A DNA stretch of 49,664 bases from CAYYWV01 sp964475385 (lineage in GTDB: Bacteria; Pseudomonadota; Alphaproteobacteria; JAAXGF01). Under the pieces are notes generated by a model. The model was given only the letters and a program-made list of their open reading frames with translations, made no database searches and was not told the origin of the DNA. Below, piece after piece: positions 15,286 to 23,940 of the stretch (positions are counted from its first letter, which is position 1; each line of letters opens with the position of its first letter). The stretch spans positions 1 to 49,664 of the forward strand of contig CAYYWV010000004.1 of NCBI GenBank assembly GCA_964475385.1. Reading direction: 5' to 3'. The position numbers and the translations under genes were made by a program.

Positions 15286-17571
15286 CTAGAACCTTGTGCC
15301 GAATGTGAAACGTACGGTTTCGGTGTCGTCGAAACTCTCTTTGATGAAGGGTATCGCGAAATCGATATGGATGGGACCGAAAGGCGATATGTAGGAAACG
15401 CCAAAGCCGCCCGAGACGCGCGGCGCGGCGGTGTCGAGAATGCCGCTGCCCGATTCGTCGAGCCCGGTCAACGTGCCCGCATCGATGAAGGTTCGCCCCC
15501 GCACATTGAACTCGGCCGGAAACCCGAGCGGGAAGGAAAGCTGCACGCTCGCCGTAGCGAAGGTGTTGCCGCCGAGCGCATCGCGGGTGGCGGCGTCGCG
15601 CGGGCCGATCCCTGCGGTTGCGAAACCACGGAGCCGCGAACCGCCGATGAAAAAGCGGTCATTGAGGCGGACGTCCTTGCCGAACAGACCGAAAATGTTG
15701 CCGACATTGGCCGCTACGCTGCCCACCCACTTGGGCGTGAAGGGATAATAGTAGCGGGCCGAGACCTCATTCCGGAAATAACGGATATCGCCGCCGAGGC
15801 CGGCGATGTCTTGTTTGAGCTGGAGAAGATAGCCTTCGGTCGGATTGAGGCGGCTGTCACGGGTGTCGTAAGCCAAAGACTGGCCGATCGACGAGGTCGT
15901 GTTCGCCCCTTCCTGCGACTTGATGAAGATCGAGGCCGTCGCATCGACGTCGGTGATCTTGTCGCGTCGAATGGTGTATCGAAGCGAGTGGCGAAGCTGT
16001 TCGGTGACCGGATAGCCCATGCGCAGCGTCAGCCCCACCGAATCCTGGTTGAAGGCGCTTTGGTCGGTCACGTCGACGCTGCGCCGGAATAGATCGAACC
16101 CGGCCGCAAGCTCGCGATCGAGGAAGTAAGGCTCGGTGAAGCTGAGATCGATGCGTTGGCGCCGTCCCGAGATCGAGAACGAGAGCTTGAGATCCTGCCC
16201 CCGGCCGAGAAGGTTGCGCTCGCGCAGCGAGACGTCGGCGACCGGCCCTTCGAGGGACGAGAGACCGGCGCCGAAGGTGAGAGAGCCCGTCGCCTGCTCG
16301 GAGACCTCGACGTCGATGATCGCCTTGTCGGGCGCCGAGCCTTCGCGGGTCTTTACGTCGACCTTGTCGAAGAAGCCGAGATCGCGAATGCGCTGCTCGG
16401 AACGGCGCAGCTTGGCGGTGTTGAAGGCGTCGCCCTCGACGAGCTGAAACTCGCGCCGGATGACCTTATCGAGGGTCCGGAAGTTGCCGTTGATGTTGAT
16501 TCGTTCGACGAAGACGCGCGGCCCTTCCCCGATCTCGTAGGTCAGGTTGACGACCCGGTTCTTGCGGTCGCGATCGACCTTAGGACGCACATCGACGAAT
16601 GCGTAGCCCTTGCTTCCGATGGCGTCGGTCAGGGTCTGGATCGTCTTCTCGACGAGGTTGGCGTTATACCAGTCGCCCGCTTGGGTCTCGATCAGATCGC
16701 GCAAGGCGTTGACGTCGAGGCCGCGGAGCTTGCTTTCGATATCGACCTTGCCAATCCGGTAGCGGTCCCCTTCGTCGACCGTGAAAGTGATGAAAAACCC
16801 GGTGCGATCGCGAGTGAGCTCCGCCACCGCCGAGATCACCCGGAAGTCCACATAGCCCTTCGATAGATAGAAACGGCGAAGGAGCTCGCGATCAAAGGTC
16901 AGGCGGTCCGGGTCGTACGTGTCGTCGCTGGTCAGAAACCGATACCAGCGCGACTCCTTGGTCGCGATCTTTTCGCGAAGCGTGCTGTCGCTGAACCGCT
17001 TGTTGCCGATGAAATTGATACGGCGGATTTTCGTCAACGGCCCTTCGTTGATCTCGAAGACGAGATCGACCCGGTTCTGCGGAAGCTGGATCACCTTGGG
17101 GTCGACCGTGGCGGCGAAACGCCCCGAACGGCGATAAATCGAAAGAATCCGCGCCACATCTTTCTGCACCTTGGTCCGGGTGTAGACCACGCGCGGCCGG
17201 AGCTGAACCTCGGCCGAGAGCGCCTCGTCGCTGATCCGCCGGTTCCCCTCGAACGCGATCCGGTTGATGATTGGGTTTTCGACCACCGAAACGACGAGCA
17301 CGCTGCCCTCGCGACGGATCTTGACATCGGCGAACAGGCCGGTCGCGAACAAGGACTTGAGGGCGCGGTTCATCTTTTCCGCGTTGATCGTGTCGCCGAC
17401 CGCGATCGGCATATAGGAGCGAATCGTCTCGGCCTCGATCCTCTGGTTCCCTTCGATCCGGATCGCGTTAATGATCGGTGCGTTCGATTGGGCGCGCGCT
17501 CCGAAGGCGACCGAAAGGCCGATGAACAAAACGACGACAAGCGCCCTCAGACCCTGGGTGAATCGCGACAA
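15286..17571 (-). CDS. bamA: Outer membrane protein assembly factor BamA
   Basis: Omp85-family core of the BAM complex, which folds and inserts beta-barrel proteins into the outer membrane. 761 residues: signal peptide about 1-28 (cut after GARA), five periplasmic POTRA domains from about residue 30 to 420, then the 16-strand barrel. Typical barrel marks are the FFIGGSRLRGF loop (the VRGF/Y motif) and the C-terminal aromatic TFGTRF. It sits between the site-2 protease gene rseP and its client chaperone skp, as in most Gram-negatives. A 25-base gap separates it from rseP. Confidence 0.98.
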   Translation of the reverse strand: MSRFTQGLRALVVVLFIGLSVAFGARAQSNAPIINAIRIEGNQRIEAETIRSYMPIAVGDTINAEKMNRALKSLFATGLFADVKIRREGSVLVVSVVENPIINRIAFEGNRRISDEALSAEVQLRPRVVYTRTKVQKDVARILSIYRRSGRFAATVDPKVIQLPQNRVDLVFEINEGPLTKIRRINFIGNKRFSDSTLREKIATKESRWYRFLTSDDTYDPDRLTFDRELLRRFYLSKGYVDFRVISAVAELTRDRTGFFITFTVDEGDRYRIGKVDIESKLRGLDVNALRDLIETQAGDWYNANLVEKTIQTLTDAIGSKGYAFVDVRPKVDRDRKNRVVNLTYEIGEGPRVFVERININGNFRTLDKVIRREFQLVEGDAFNTAKLRRSEQRIRDLGFFDKVDVKTREGSAPDKAIIDVEVSEQATGSLTFGAGLSSLEGPVADVSLRERNLLGRGQDLKLSFSISGRRQRIDLSFTEPYFLDRELAAGFDLFRRSVDVTDQSAFNQDSVGLTLRMGYPVTEQLRHSLRYTIRRDKITDVDATASIFIKSQEGANTTSSIGQSLAYDTRDSRLNPTEGYLLQLKQDIAGLGGDIRYFRNEVSARYYYPFTPKWVGSVAANVGNIFGLFGKDVRLNDRFFIGGSRLRGFATAGIGPRDAATRDALGGNTFATASVQLSFPLGFPAEFNVRGRTFIDAGTLTGLDESGSGILDTAAPRVSGGFGVSYISPFGPIHIDFAIPFIKESFDDTETVRFTFGTRF

Positions 17572-17596
17572 CTCGTCCTCGCCCGCCCGGCCGGCC

Positions 17597-18745
17597 TTAA
17601 GAGAACAGACCGACGAAGAAATCGACCACCTTGAGGTGAACGAGATCGTTCCAGGTGGCGAAAACCATCAGTGAGAGGAGAAGAGCGATCCCGATCCGGA
17701 ACCCATAGTCCTGGGCCCGCTCGCCAAGAGGACGGCCGCGAATCGCCTCGAAGGCGTAGAACAGGAGGTGTCCGCCATCGAGCATCGGGACCGGCATGAT
17801 ATTGATCAGGCCGAGGTTGATCGAAAGGACCGCCATGAACCAGAACACGGTGATGAAACCGTCTTCGGCGACTTGGCCCGCGACTTGCGCGATGCGGATC
17901 GGCCCGCCGAGATCCTCGCTAGAGCGCGTGCCCGCGATCATCTGCGAGACCGCTTTCACGGTCGCCGCTGTCAACCGATAAGTCTCGCTCACCGCTGCGC
18001 CGACCGCGCTTAACGGATCGAGGCGCACATAGACCACGCCCGTGCGGCCGACGCCGAGCTCGCCGAACTGAAGGGCGTTGCCGAAGCGGTCGGTCCGTTC
18101 GACCAGCCGCGGCGTAACCACAAGCGTAACCTCGCCGCCGTCGCGCCGCACCGTCATCGTGAGCGGCACGCCTGCGCTGTCGCGCACGACCTCCTGCAGC
18201 TCCTCGAACCGCGAGATGGGTTTCCCGTTGATGCTGAGGATCAGATCTCCGGGCTTGAAACCGGCGGCCTCGGCCGGGCTCCCCGGTTTGACCATGCTGA
18301 TATCGGGCGGCGTGATGCGCTGGCCGACGGTGGCGAACAAGACGCCGAGAATCACCACCGCAAGAAGGAAGTTGGCGAAGGGGCCGGCGAACACGATTGC
18401 CGCCCGCTGGCTGAGTCGTTTGTGGTGGAAGGAGACCGCCCGCTCCTCCTCGGTCATCTCGGCCGTCTCGGCGCCCGGCGCGCTCGCCGCATTGGCGTCG
18501 CCGAAGAAACGGACATAGCCGCCGAGGGGGAGAAGGCTGACCTTCCAGCGCGTTCCCTCGCGGTCGTTCCAACCAAACAGCTCTGGTCCGAAACCGATCG
18601 AGAACACCTCGACCCGCACCTTGTTCCAGCGCGCGACGAGGAAGTGCCCCATCTCGTGAACGAAGACGATGACGCCAAGGATGAATATGAACGAGACGAC
18701 GGCGCGCGCGCCGAGATCGGTCCAGATGGTCTCTAAGACGCCCAT
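17597..18745 (-). CDS. rseP: RIP metalloprotease RseP (site-2 protease)
   Basis: Membrane zinc protease that completes cleavage of anti-sigma factors in the envelope stress response and clears signal-peptide remnants. 382 residues. The zinc site is HEMGH at residues 30-34 in the first membrane helix, and the second site is NIMPVPMLDGG at 315-325. One PDZ domain lies at about 150-195 (SPAEAAGFKPGDLILSINGK), where E. coli RseP has two. Last helices are at about 345-380. It sits 3 bases after dxr and just before bamA, a placement consistent with envelope quality control. Confidence 0.97.
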   Translation of the reverse strand: MGVLETIWTDLGARAVVSFIFILGVIVFVHEMGHFLVARWNKVRVEVFSIGFGPELFGWNDREGTRWKVSLLPLGGYVRFFGDANAASAPGAETAEMTEEERAVSFHHKRLSQRAAIVFAGPFANFLLAVVILGVLFATVGQRITPPDISMVKPGSPAEAAGFKPGDLILSINGKPISRFEELQEVVRDSAGVPLTMTVRRDGGEVTLVVTPRLVERTDRFGNALQFGELGVGRTGVVYVRLDPLSAVGAAVSETYRLTAATVKAVSQMIAGTRSSEDLGGPIRIAQVAGQVAEDGFITVFWFMAVLSINLGLINIMPVPMLDGGHLLFYAFEAIRGRPLGERAQDYGFRIGIALLLSLMVFATWNDLVHLKVVDFFVGLFS

Positions 18746-18748
18746 CCC

Positions 18749-19969
18749 TCAGGCGGCTCCGACCCGCCGTCCGACGCTCGGGCCTTCGCGAACAAGAGCC
18801 GCCGCGACCTCGCGCGCCTCGGCGTCAGCCGCAGCGACGTCGTCCAGCGACGTCAAGGGCGCCGAGGGCACCCGTTCGAGCGTTCGTTCGACGATACGCA
18901 CGATGTCCAGAAAACCGATCTTGCCCGCTAGAAACCCGTGAACGGCGATTTCGTTCGCCGCGTTAAGGATTGTAGGCGCCCCGCCGCCGGTTTTCAATGC
19001 CTGGCGGGCAAGACCCAGGCTTGGAAACCGCGTTTGATCAGGCGCTTCGAAGGAAAGCGAGGCGATCTCGGTCAGGTCGAGCCGGCGCGCGGGGGTCTGG
19101 ATTCGCCCCGGCCAGCCGAGGGTGTAGGCGATCGGGGTCCGCATATCGGGGACGCCGAGCTGGGCGAGAACGGAGCCGTCGACATAGACCACCAGGCTGT
19201 GAACGATCGACTGGGGGTGGATCACGATGTCGATCTTCTCGCTCGGCAGCGCGAAGAGGTGGTGGGCTTCGATCAGCTCGAGCCCCTTGTTCATCAGGGT
19301 TGCGGAATCGACCGAAATCTTGCGCCCCATGCTCCAGTTGGGATGCGCCACCGCCTGATCGGGAGTGACGCTGGCCATGGCATCGTTGTCAAGACCGAGA
19401 AACGGCCCGCCCGAGGCGGTCAGGATAATCCGATCGATGGTCTCGCGACGGTTGAAGTCAAAAACCTGAAAAATTGCATTGTGCTCTGAATCGACTGGAA
19501 GAATTGTCGCCCCGCTCGCCCTGATCTCGGCCATCATCAAAGGGCCGGCGCAGACCAGCGCTTCCTTGTTGGCAAGAGCGACGATCGCGCCCCGCCGCAC
19601 CGCGGCGAGCGTGGGCGCAAGCCCCGCCGCGCCGACGATTGCGGCCATGACCCATTCGGCCGGCCGGTCGGCCGCCTCGACCAGCGCGTCCGCGCCAGCG
19701 GCGACGGCGACGCCGGCGCCGGCGAGACCCTCCTTGAGAGCGCCGTAGAGCGCGGGATCGGCGATCACGGCGATCTCTGGGCGCAACCGCAAGGCCTGGG
19801 CGATGAGGCGTTTGACGTTGCGGCGCGCAGTGAGCGCCACGATCTCGTAAGCATCGCGATTGCGCTCGATCAGGTCGATCGTGCTGCCGCCGATCGAACC
19901 GGTGGAGCCCAGGATCGTAACGCGGCGCGGTCTCGCGAGCCGGGTCTCGGACGCCGTTACGGTTGTCAC
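18749..19969 (-). CDS. dxr: 1-deoxy-D-xylulose 5-phosphate reductoisomerase
   Basis: Second step of the MEP isoprenoid pathway: makes 2-C-methyl-D-erythritol 4-phosphate using NADPH. I start it at the GTG at 19969 (406 residues), which overlaps the cdsA TGA by four bases (GTGA). The frame is open far upstream to 20635, but that part is an arginine-rich shadow of cdsA. NADPH-binding GSTGSIGG is at 21-28; metal and substrate motifs LPVDSEHNAIFQ and SVDSATLMNKGLELIEA follow. It feeds UppS, encoded two genes upstream, with isoprenoid units. Confidence 0.96.
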   Translation of the reverse strand: MTTVTASETRLARPRRVTILGSTGSIGGSTIDLIERNRDAYEIVALTARRNVKRLIAQALRLRPEIAVIADPALYGALKEGLAGAGVAVAAGADALVEAADRPAEWVMAAIVGAAGLAPTLAAVRRGAIVALANKEALVCAGPLMMAEIRASGATILPVDSEHNAIFQVFDFNRRETIDRIILTASGGPFLGLDNDAMASVTPDQAVAHPNWSMGRKISVDSATLMNKGLELIEAHHLFALPSEKIDIVIHPQSIVHSLVVYVDGSVLAQLGVPDMRTPIAYTLGWPGRIQTPARRLDLTEIASLSFEAPDQTRFPSLGLARQALKTGGGAPTILNAANEIAVHGFLAGKIGFLDIVRIVERTLERVPSAPLTSLDDVAAADAEAREVAAALVREGPSVGRRVGAA

Positions 19970-20793
19970 CAGCGCAGCCCTCCTTCGCCGAGCACGATGG
20001 CCGCAAGCGCGAGCGCGGGCGCCGCCGCCATCATGCCGTCGAGCCGGTCGAGGACGCCCCCGTGACCAGGGATGAGACTGCCGCTGTCCTTCTTGCCCGA
20101 ACGTCGCTTGAGCATTGATTCCCAAAGGTCTCCGGCCTGCGAGAGGAGGCCGAGAAAGCCGCCGAACACGGCCAGCGCCGCGCTGCCCGGCATGGCGAAC
20201 GCCCAGGCGGCGAAGGCGCCGGCGGCGGCGGCGGCGGCCATGCCGCCGGCGAGCCCGGCCCAGGTTTTGTTGGGGCTGATCCGCGGCGCGAGCCGCGGCC
20301 CGCCGATCAGTCGGCCGGCGGCGAAAGCGCCGATATCGGTCGCCCAAACCACGGCGAAGAGCCACAGAACCGCGTTGCGGCCGAACGCGGGATCGGCCCG
20401 CAGCCAGACCACGGCGATGCAGGGCAGCGCAATATAAACGACGCCGAGCGCAACCCAGCCAGGCCGCGTCCGATGGGTAATGAAGGCGGCGATCGCGGCC
20501 GCCAGAACGATCGCCATGAGGGCGAGATCGGCGCGTCCCACAACCGCGGTCAGCACCGGAAACGCGGCCACGAGGGCGTAGCCGGCTTGTCTCGCCGTCG
20601 AGACCGGCGCTTCGTCGCCGCCGAGATCCAGCCATTCGACGGCCATGAGAGCGGCGATTGCGACGATGAATAGGCCGAAGACGATCCCGCCGAGATAGGC
20701 GAGCAGAATCGCCGCCGGCGCGAGCACGAGCGCCGAGACGATTCGGGGCGCGAGCCCTCCGGCCGGCTTTCCTTCACTCGCTTGAGGCGCCAT
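19966..20793 (-). CDS. cdsA: Phosphatidate cytidylyltransferase
   Basis: Makes CDP-diacylglycerol from CTP and phosphatidate, the entry to all phospholipids. Integral membrane protein with about eight helices. I start it at the ATG at 20793 (275 residues), inside the last 20 bases of uppS; an upstream ATG at 20832 would overlap uppS more and add a hydrophilic 13-residue stretch. The family signature is clear near the C-terminus: SMLKRRSGKKDSG followed by LIPGHGGVLDRLDG. The gene is GTGA-coupled to dxr downstream. Confidence 0.94.
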   Translation of the reverse strand: MAPQASEGKPAGGLAPRIVSALVLAPAAILLAYLGGIVFGLFIVAIAALMAVEWLDLGGDEAPVSTARQAGYALVAAFPVLTAVVGRADLALMAIVLAAAIAAFITHRTRPGWVALGVVYIALPCIAVVWLRADPAFGRNAVLWLFAVVWATDIGAFAAGRLIGGPRLAPRISPNKTWAGLAGGMAAAAAAGAFAAWAFAMPGSAALAVFGGFLGLLSQAGDLWESMLKRRSGKKDSGSLIPGHGGVLDRLDGMMAAAPALALAAIVLGEGGLRW

Positions 20794-21508
20794 AGCGTCG
20801 CTCGCGTCGGTGAAACTCGTCGATCGCCGCATCGAGATGGGCGCGCGTGAACTCGGGCCACATAACCGGCGTGAAGACGAGCTCGGTATAAGCGGTCTGC
20901 CAAAGCAGGAAGTTGCTGAGCCGCTGCTCGCCGCTGGTCCGGATCAGAAGATCGGGATCGGGGATGCCGGCGGTGGAAAGCTGCGCGGCGAAAGCGTCTT
21001 CGTCGATCGCCTCGGGCGCAATGCGTCCGGCGCGCGCGTTCTCGGCGAGCCGGCGCGCGGCCTCGACGATCTCCGCCCGCCCACCATAGTTGAGAGCGAT
21101 CACAAGGGTCAGGGCCCGGTTCTCCCGCGTTGTCCGCTCGGCCTCGTCGACGAGCGCGATGATATCGTTGGGAAGGCGCGCGCGCTCGCCAATGAAGCGC
21201 ATCCGAACAGACGCCTCGCACAACTTTCTAAGCTCGCGTCTCAAGTACAACCGCAAAAGCCCCATGAGCTCGTCGATCTCACTCATCGGGCGTTTCCAGT
21301 TCTCGGACGAAAAGGCGTACAGCGTAAGATAGGCGATTCCGATCTCTCGGCAATGAGTCACGGTTTCGCGAACCACCTCGGCGCCTTGCTGGTGGCCGGC
21401 GATTCGCGGCAGCCCGCGAGCCTTGGCCCAGCGGCCGTTGCCGTCCATGATGATCGCCACATGGGTCGGCGGCGGCGGTTTCGACCCCAGCGATGCGGCG
21501 GCCTCCAT
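20774..21508 (-). CDS. uppS: Di-trans,poly-cis undecaprenyl-diphosphate synthase
   Basis: Extends farnesyl diphosphate with eight isopentenyl units to the C55 lipid carrier used for peptidoglycan and O-antigen. 244 residues. Signature HVAIIMDGNGRWAKARG is at about 16-32, with the catalytic Asp22; the conserved RTSGEQRLSNFLLWQTAYTE stretch is in the C-terminal half. It starts 4 bases after the frr stop and overlaps the proposed cdsA start by 20 bases. The frr-uppS-cdsA order is standard in Proteobacteria. Confidence 0.98.
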   Translation of the reverse strand: MEAAASLGSKPPPPTHVAIIMDGNGRWAKARGLPRIAGHQQGAEVVRETVTHCREIGIAYLTLYAFSSENWKRPMSEIDELMGLLRLYLRRELRKLCEASVRMRFIGERARLPNDIIALVDEAERTTRENRALTLVIALNYGGRAEIVEAARRLAENARAGRIAPEAIDEDAFAAQLSTAGIPDPDLLIRTSGEQRLSNFLLWQTAYTELVFTPVMWPEFTRAHLDAAIDEFHRRERRYGASSE

Positions 21509-21512
21509 GGGT

Positions 21513-22070
21513 TTAGACCTGCATAATTTCCTGTTGCTTGGCGGCCAGCATCTCGTCGATCAGCTTAATGTGGTCGTCGGTGATCTTCTGGACGTCGTCG
21601 CCCCAAAGGCGATGTTCGTCCTCGGAGATCTCTCCCGCCTTCTCCATCCGCTTGAGCTTGTCCATGCCGTCGCGCCGGACGTTGCGCACGGCCACCTTGG
21701 CCTGCTCGGCGTATTTTGCGGCGATGCGGCTGAGCTCTTCGCGGCGCTCCTCGTTGAGCTCGGGAATGGGGATACGGACGAGCTGGCCGTCGGCCATGGG
21801 GTTAAGCCCAAGGCCCGCATCGCGAATCGCCTTTTCGACCGCCTTGACCATGGACTTGTCCCACACCTGGGCGGTCAGCATGCGCGGCTCGGGCACGCCG
21901 ATGGTCGCGACTTGGTTGAGCGGCATCTGCGAGCCATAGGCCTCCACCGTTACCGGCTCGAGCAGGCTCGGCGAGGCGCGGCCGGTGCGGAGCCCCGCAA
22001 GCTCTTTGCGCAAAACCTCGATGGCGCCGTCCATGCGACGGACGAGATCGTCGATATCCGGATCAGCCAC
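21513..22070 (-). CDS. frr: Ribosome recycling factor
   Basis: With EF-G, splits the post-termination ribosome so it can start again. 185 residues, exactly the usual length. It has the three-helix-bundle character (long charged helices at both ends), with conserved LRTGRASPSLLEPVTVEAYG near residues 27-46 and VRIPIPELNEERREEL in the middle. The gene starts inside the last 8 bases of pyrH, so it is coupled to it. Confidence 0.98.
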   Translation of the reverse strand: MADPDIDDLVRRMDGAIEVLRKELAGLRTGRASPSLLEPVTVEAYGSQMPLNQVATIGVPEPRMLTAQVWDKSMVKAVEKAIRDAGLGLNPMADGQLVRIPIPELNEERREELSRIAAKYAEQAKVAVRNVRRDGMDKLKRMEKAGEISEDEHRLWGDDVQKITDDHIKLIDEMLAAKQQEIMQV

Positions 22071-22821
22071 GGTTCGTTCCCTCTTTTCTCAACGGCTTGT
22101 CGTCGTGAGCGATCAGGGTGAAGCGCCCCCTGCCGCACACGACATTAGCGAAGGCGCCGTCCTCAAAAATTGAGAATACCAGAATGGGGATGTTGTTTTC
22201 ACGCGCGAGCGAGATGGCCGAAGCGTCCATCACCTTGAGATCGCGCGAAAGAACCTCCATGTAGCCGAGCTGCTCGTAGCGCACGGCGTCCGCCTCGCGA
22301 ACGGGGTCGGCCGAGTAGACGCCGTCCACCTTGGTCGCCTTGAGAAGAGCGTCGCAGGTCATTTCTACCGCTCGCAGCGCGGCTGCGGTGTCGGTAGTGA
22401 AGAACGGGTTGCCCGTTCCGGCGGCGAAAACCACCACGCGCCCTTTTTCCATATGACGGATCGCGCGCCGACGGATAAAGGGCTCGCAGACCGTCTCCAT
22501 GGGAATTGCGGACTGGACGCGGGTATGAACGCCATCCGCTTCGAGGGCGGTCTGAAGAGCGAGCGCGTTGATCACGGTGGCGAGCATGCCGATGTGATCG
22601 GCGGTCGCGCGCTCCATCCCCCGGGCCGACCCCGAGACGCCGCGAAAGATGTTGCCGCCGCCGACGACAATGCAGATCTCGACGCCGAGGTCGTGAACCG
22701 CGCGCACCTCGCGGGCGATTCGCGCGACAGTGTCGGGATCGAGGCCATAACCCCGATCCCCCATCAGCGCTTCGCCGGAAAGCTTGAGCAGCACGCGGCG
22801 AAAGACGGGTTTTGACGACAT
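22063..22821 (-). CDS. pyrH: UMP kinase
   Basis: Phosphorylates UMP to UDP; a hexameric bacterial kinase of the amino-acid kinase fold, inhibited by UTP and activated by GTP in known cases. 252 residues. Typical motifs are RVLLKLSGEALMG near the N-terminus, VVGGGNIFRGV, the GTGNPFFTTDTAA loop and a Lys-rich DALLKATKVDGVYSADP segment. A 118-base space separates it from tsf; I see no strong promoter or terminator there. It overlaps frr by 8 bases. Confidence 0.98.
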   Translation of the reverse strand: MSSKPVFRRVLLKLSGEALMGDRGYGLDPDTVARIAREVRAVHDLGVEICIVVGGGNIFRGVSGSARGMERATADHIGMLATVINALALQTALEADGVHTRVQSAIPMETVCEPFIRRRAIRHMEKGRVVVFAAGTGNPFFTTDTAAALRAVEMTCDALLKATKVDGVYSADPVREADAVRYEQLGYMEVLSRDLKVMDASAISLARENNIPILVFSIFEDGAFANVVCGRGRFTLIAHDDKPLRKEGTNRG

Positions 22822-22939
22822 GACGGTCCCAGACGATGCGGCCCCGCGCCCGCTTCACCTTCGAAAGGGTGGTCGATGCGCGCGGGGCGCAAGAATACTA
22901 CATCGTCGGAGCGGCCGCACCCGCTTTGCCGAGATCGGC

Positions 22940-23866
22940 CTAACCTGCGATCTGAGAAGCGACCTCGGCGGCGAAATCGCTTTCGGCCTTCTCGATTCCC
23001 TCGCCGAGCGCAAAGCGGACGAAGCCGGCGATGCGGACTGGCGCGCCGAGGTTGGCGGCCGCCTCTTCGATGACTTTGGCGATGCGGGTCTTGCCGTCGA
23101 TTACCGAGACCTGCTCAAGAAGCGCGACCTCCTGATAGAACTTGCGCAAGCGCCCCTCGACCATCTTCTCGATTACCGCTTCCGGCTTGCCGGTGGCCCG
23201 CGCCTGCTCGGTCAGCACCGCGCGCTCGCGCTCGATCGCCGCCGGGTCGATATCGTCGATCGACAGCGCCTCCGGCCGCGCCGCGGCGACGTGCATGGCG
23301 AGCTCTTTGCCGAGCGCGGCGAGCGCTTGGCCGTCGCCGCTCGATTCGAGGGCGACGAGAACGCCGATCTTGCCGAGTCCCGGCGCGATCTGCCCATGCA
23401 CGTAGCTCGCAACCACGCCCTGCTCGACCGCGAGCCGCGCCGCCCGGCGAAGCTGGATGTTCTCGCCGATCTTGGCGACGAGCTCGGTGATGCGCTCGCC
23501 CACGCTCACGCCGGCGTCCGGATACGGAGCCGCGCGCAGCGCCTCCACATCGCCGCCGGTCTCAAGCGCCACGCTCGCGATGGTCCGCACCGCATCCTGA
23601 AAAGCGTCGTTGCGGGCGACGAAGTCGGTCTCTGCGTTGACTTCGACGACGGCGGCGCGGCCTTCGTCGACGGCGACGCCGACGAGCCCGTCGCTCGCCA
23701 CCCGCCCGGCCTTCTTGGCGGCGGCGGCGAGCCCCTTCTTGCGCAGCCAGTCGACGGCGGCCTCGAGGTCGCCCGAGGTCTCGACCAGCGCCTTCTTGCA
23801 GTCCATCATGCCGGCGCCGGTTTTGTCGCGTAGCTCTTTTACTTGGCGAGCGGAAATCTCGGCCAT
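22940..23866 (-). CDS. tsf: Elongation factor Ts
   Basis: Nucleotide exchange factor that releases GDP from EF-Tu. I start it at the ATG at 23866 (308 residues); a GAGGTGA ribosome site lies just upstream, and an extra two codons from 23872 are less likely. Order: UBA-like N-terminal domain (about 1-55) with LRDKTGAGMMDCKKAL, the core contact NAETDFVARND near residue 80, then the dimerisation or coiled-coil part. It follows rpsB by 74 bases, the near-universal rpsB-tsf pair. Confidence 0.98.
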   Translation of the reverse strand: MAEISARQVKELRDKTGAGMMDCKKALVETSGDLEAAVDWLRKKGLAAAAKKAGRVASDGLVGVAVDEGRAAVVEVNAETDFVARNDAFQDAVRTIASVALETGGDVEALRAAPYPDAGVSVGERITELVAKIGENIQLRRAARLAVEQGVVASYVHGQIAPGLGKIGVLVALESSGDGQALAALGKELAMHVAAARPEALSIDDIDPAAIERERAVLTEQARATGKPEAVIEKMVEGRLRKFYQEVALLEQVSVIDGKTRIAKVIEEAAANLGAPVRIAGFVRFALGEGIEKAESDFAAEVASQIAG

Positions 23867-23940
23867 AGTCACCTCGTCTGATTTGCGAATCCGTCACTCA
23901 TCCGGGCCGCGAAACAGGCGGCCCGGCGAAAGGCGCGAGC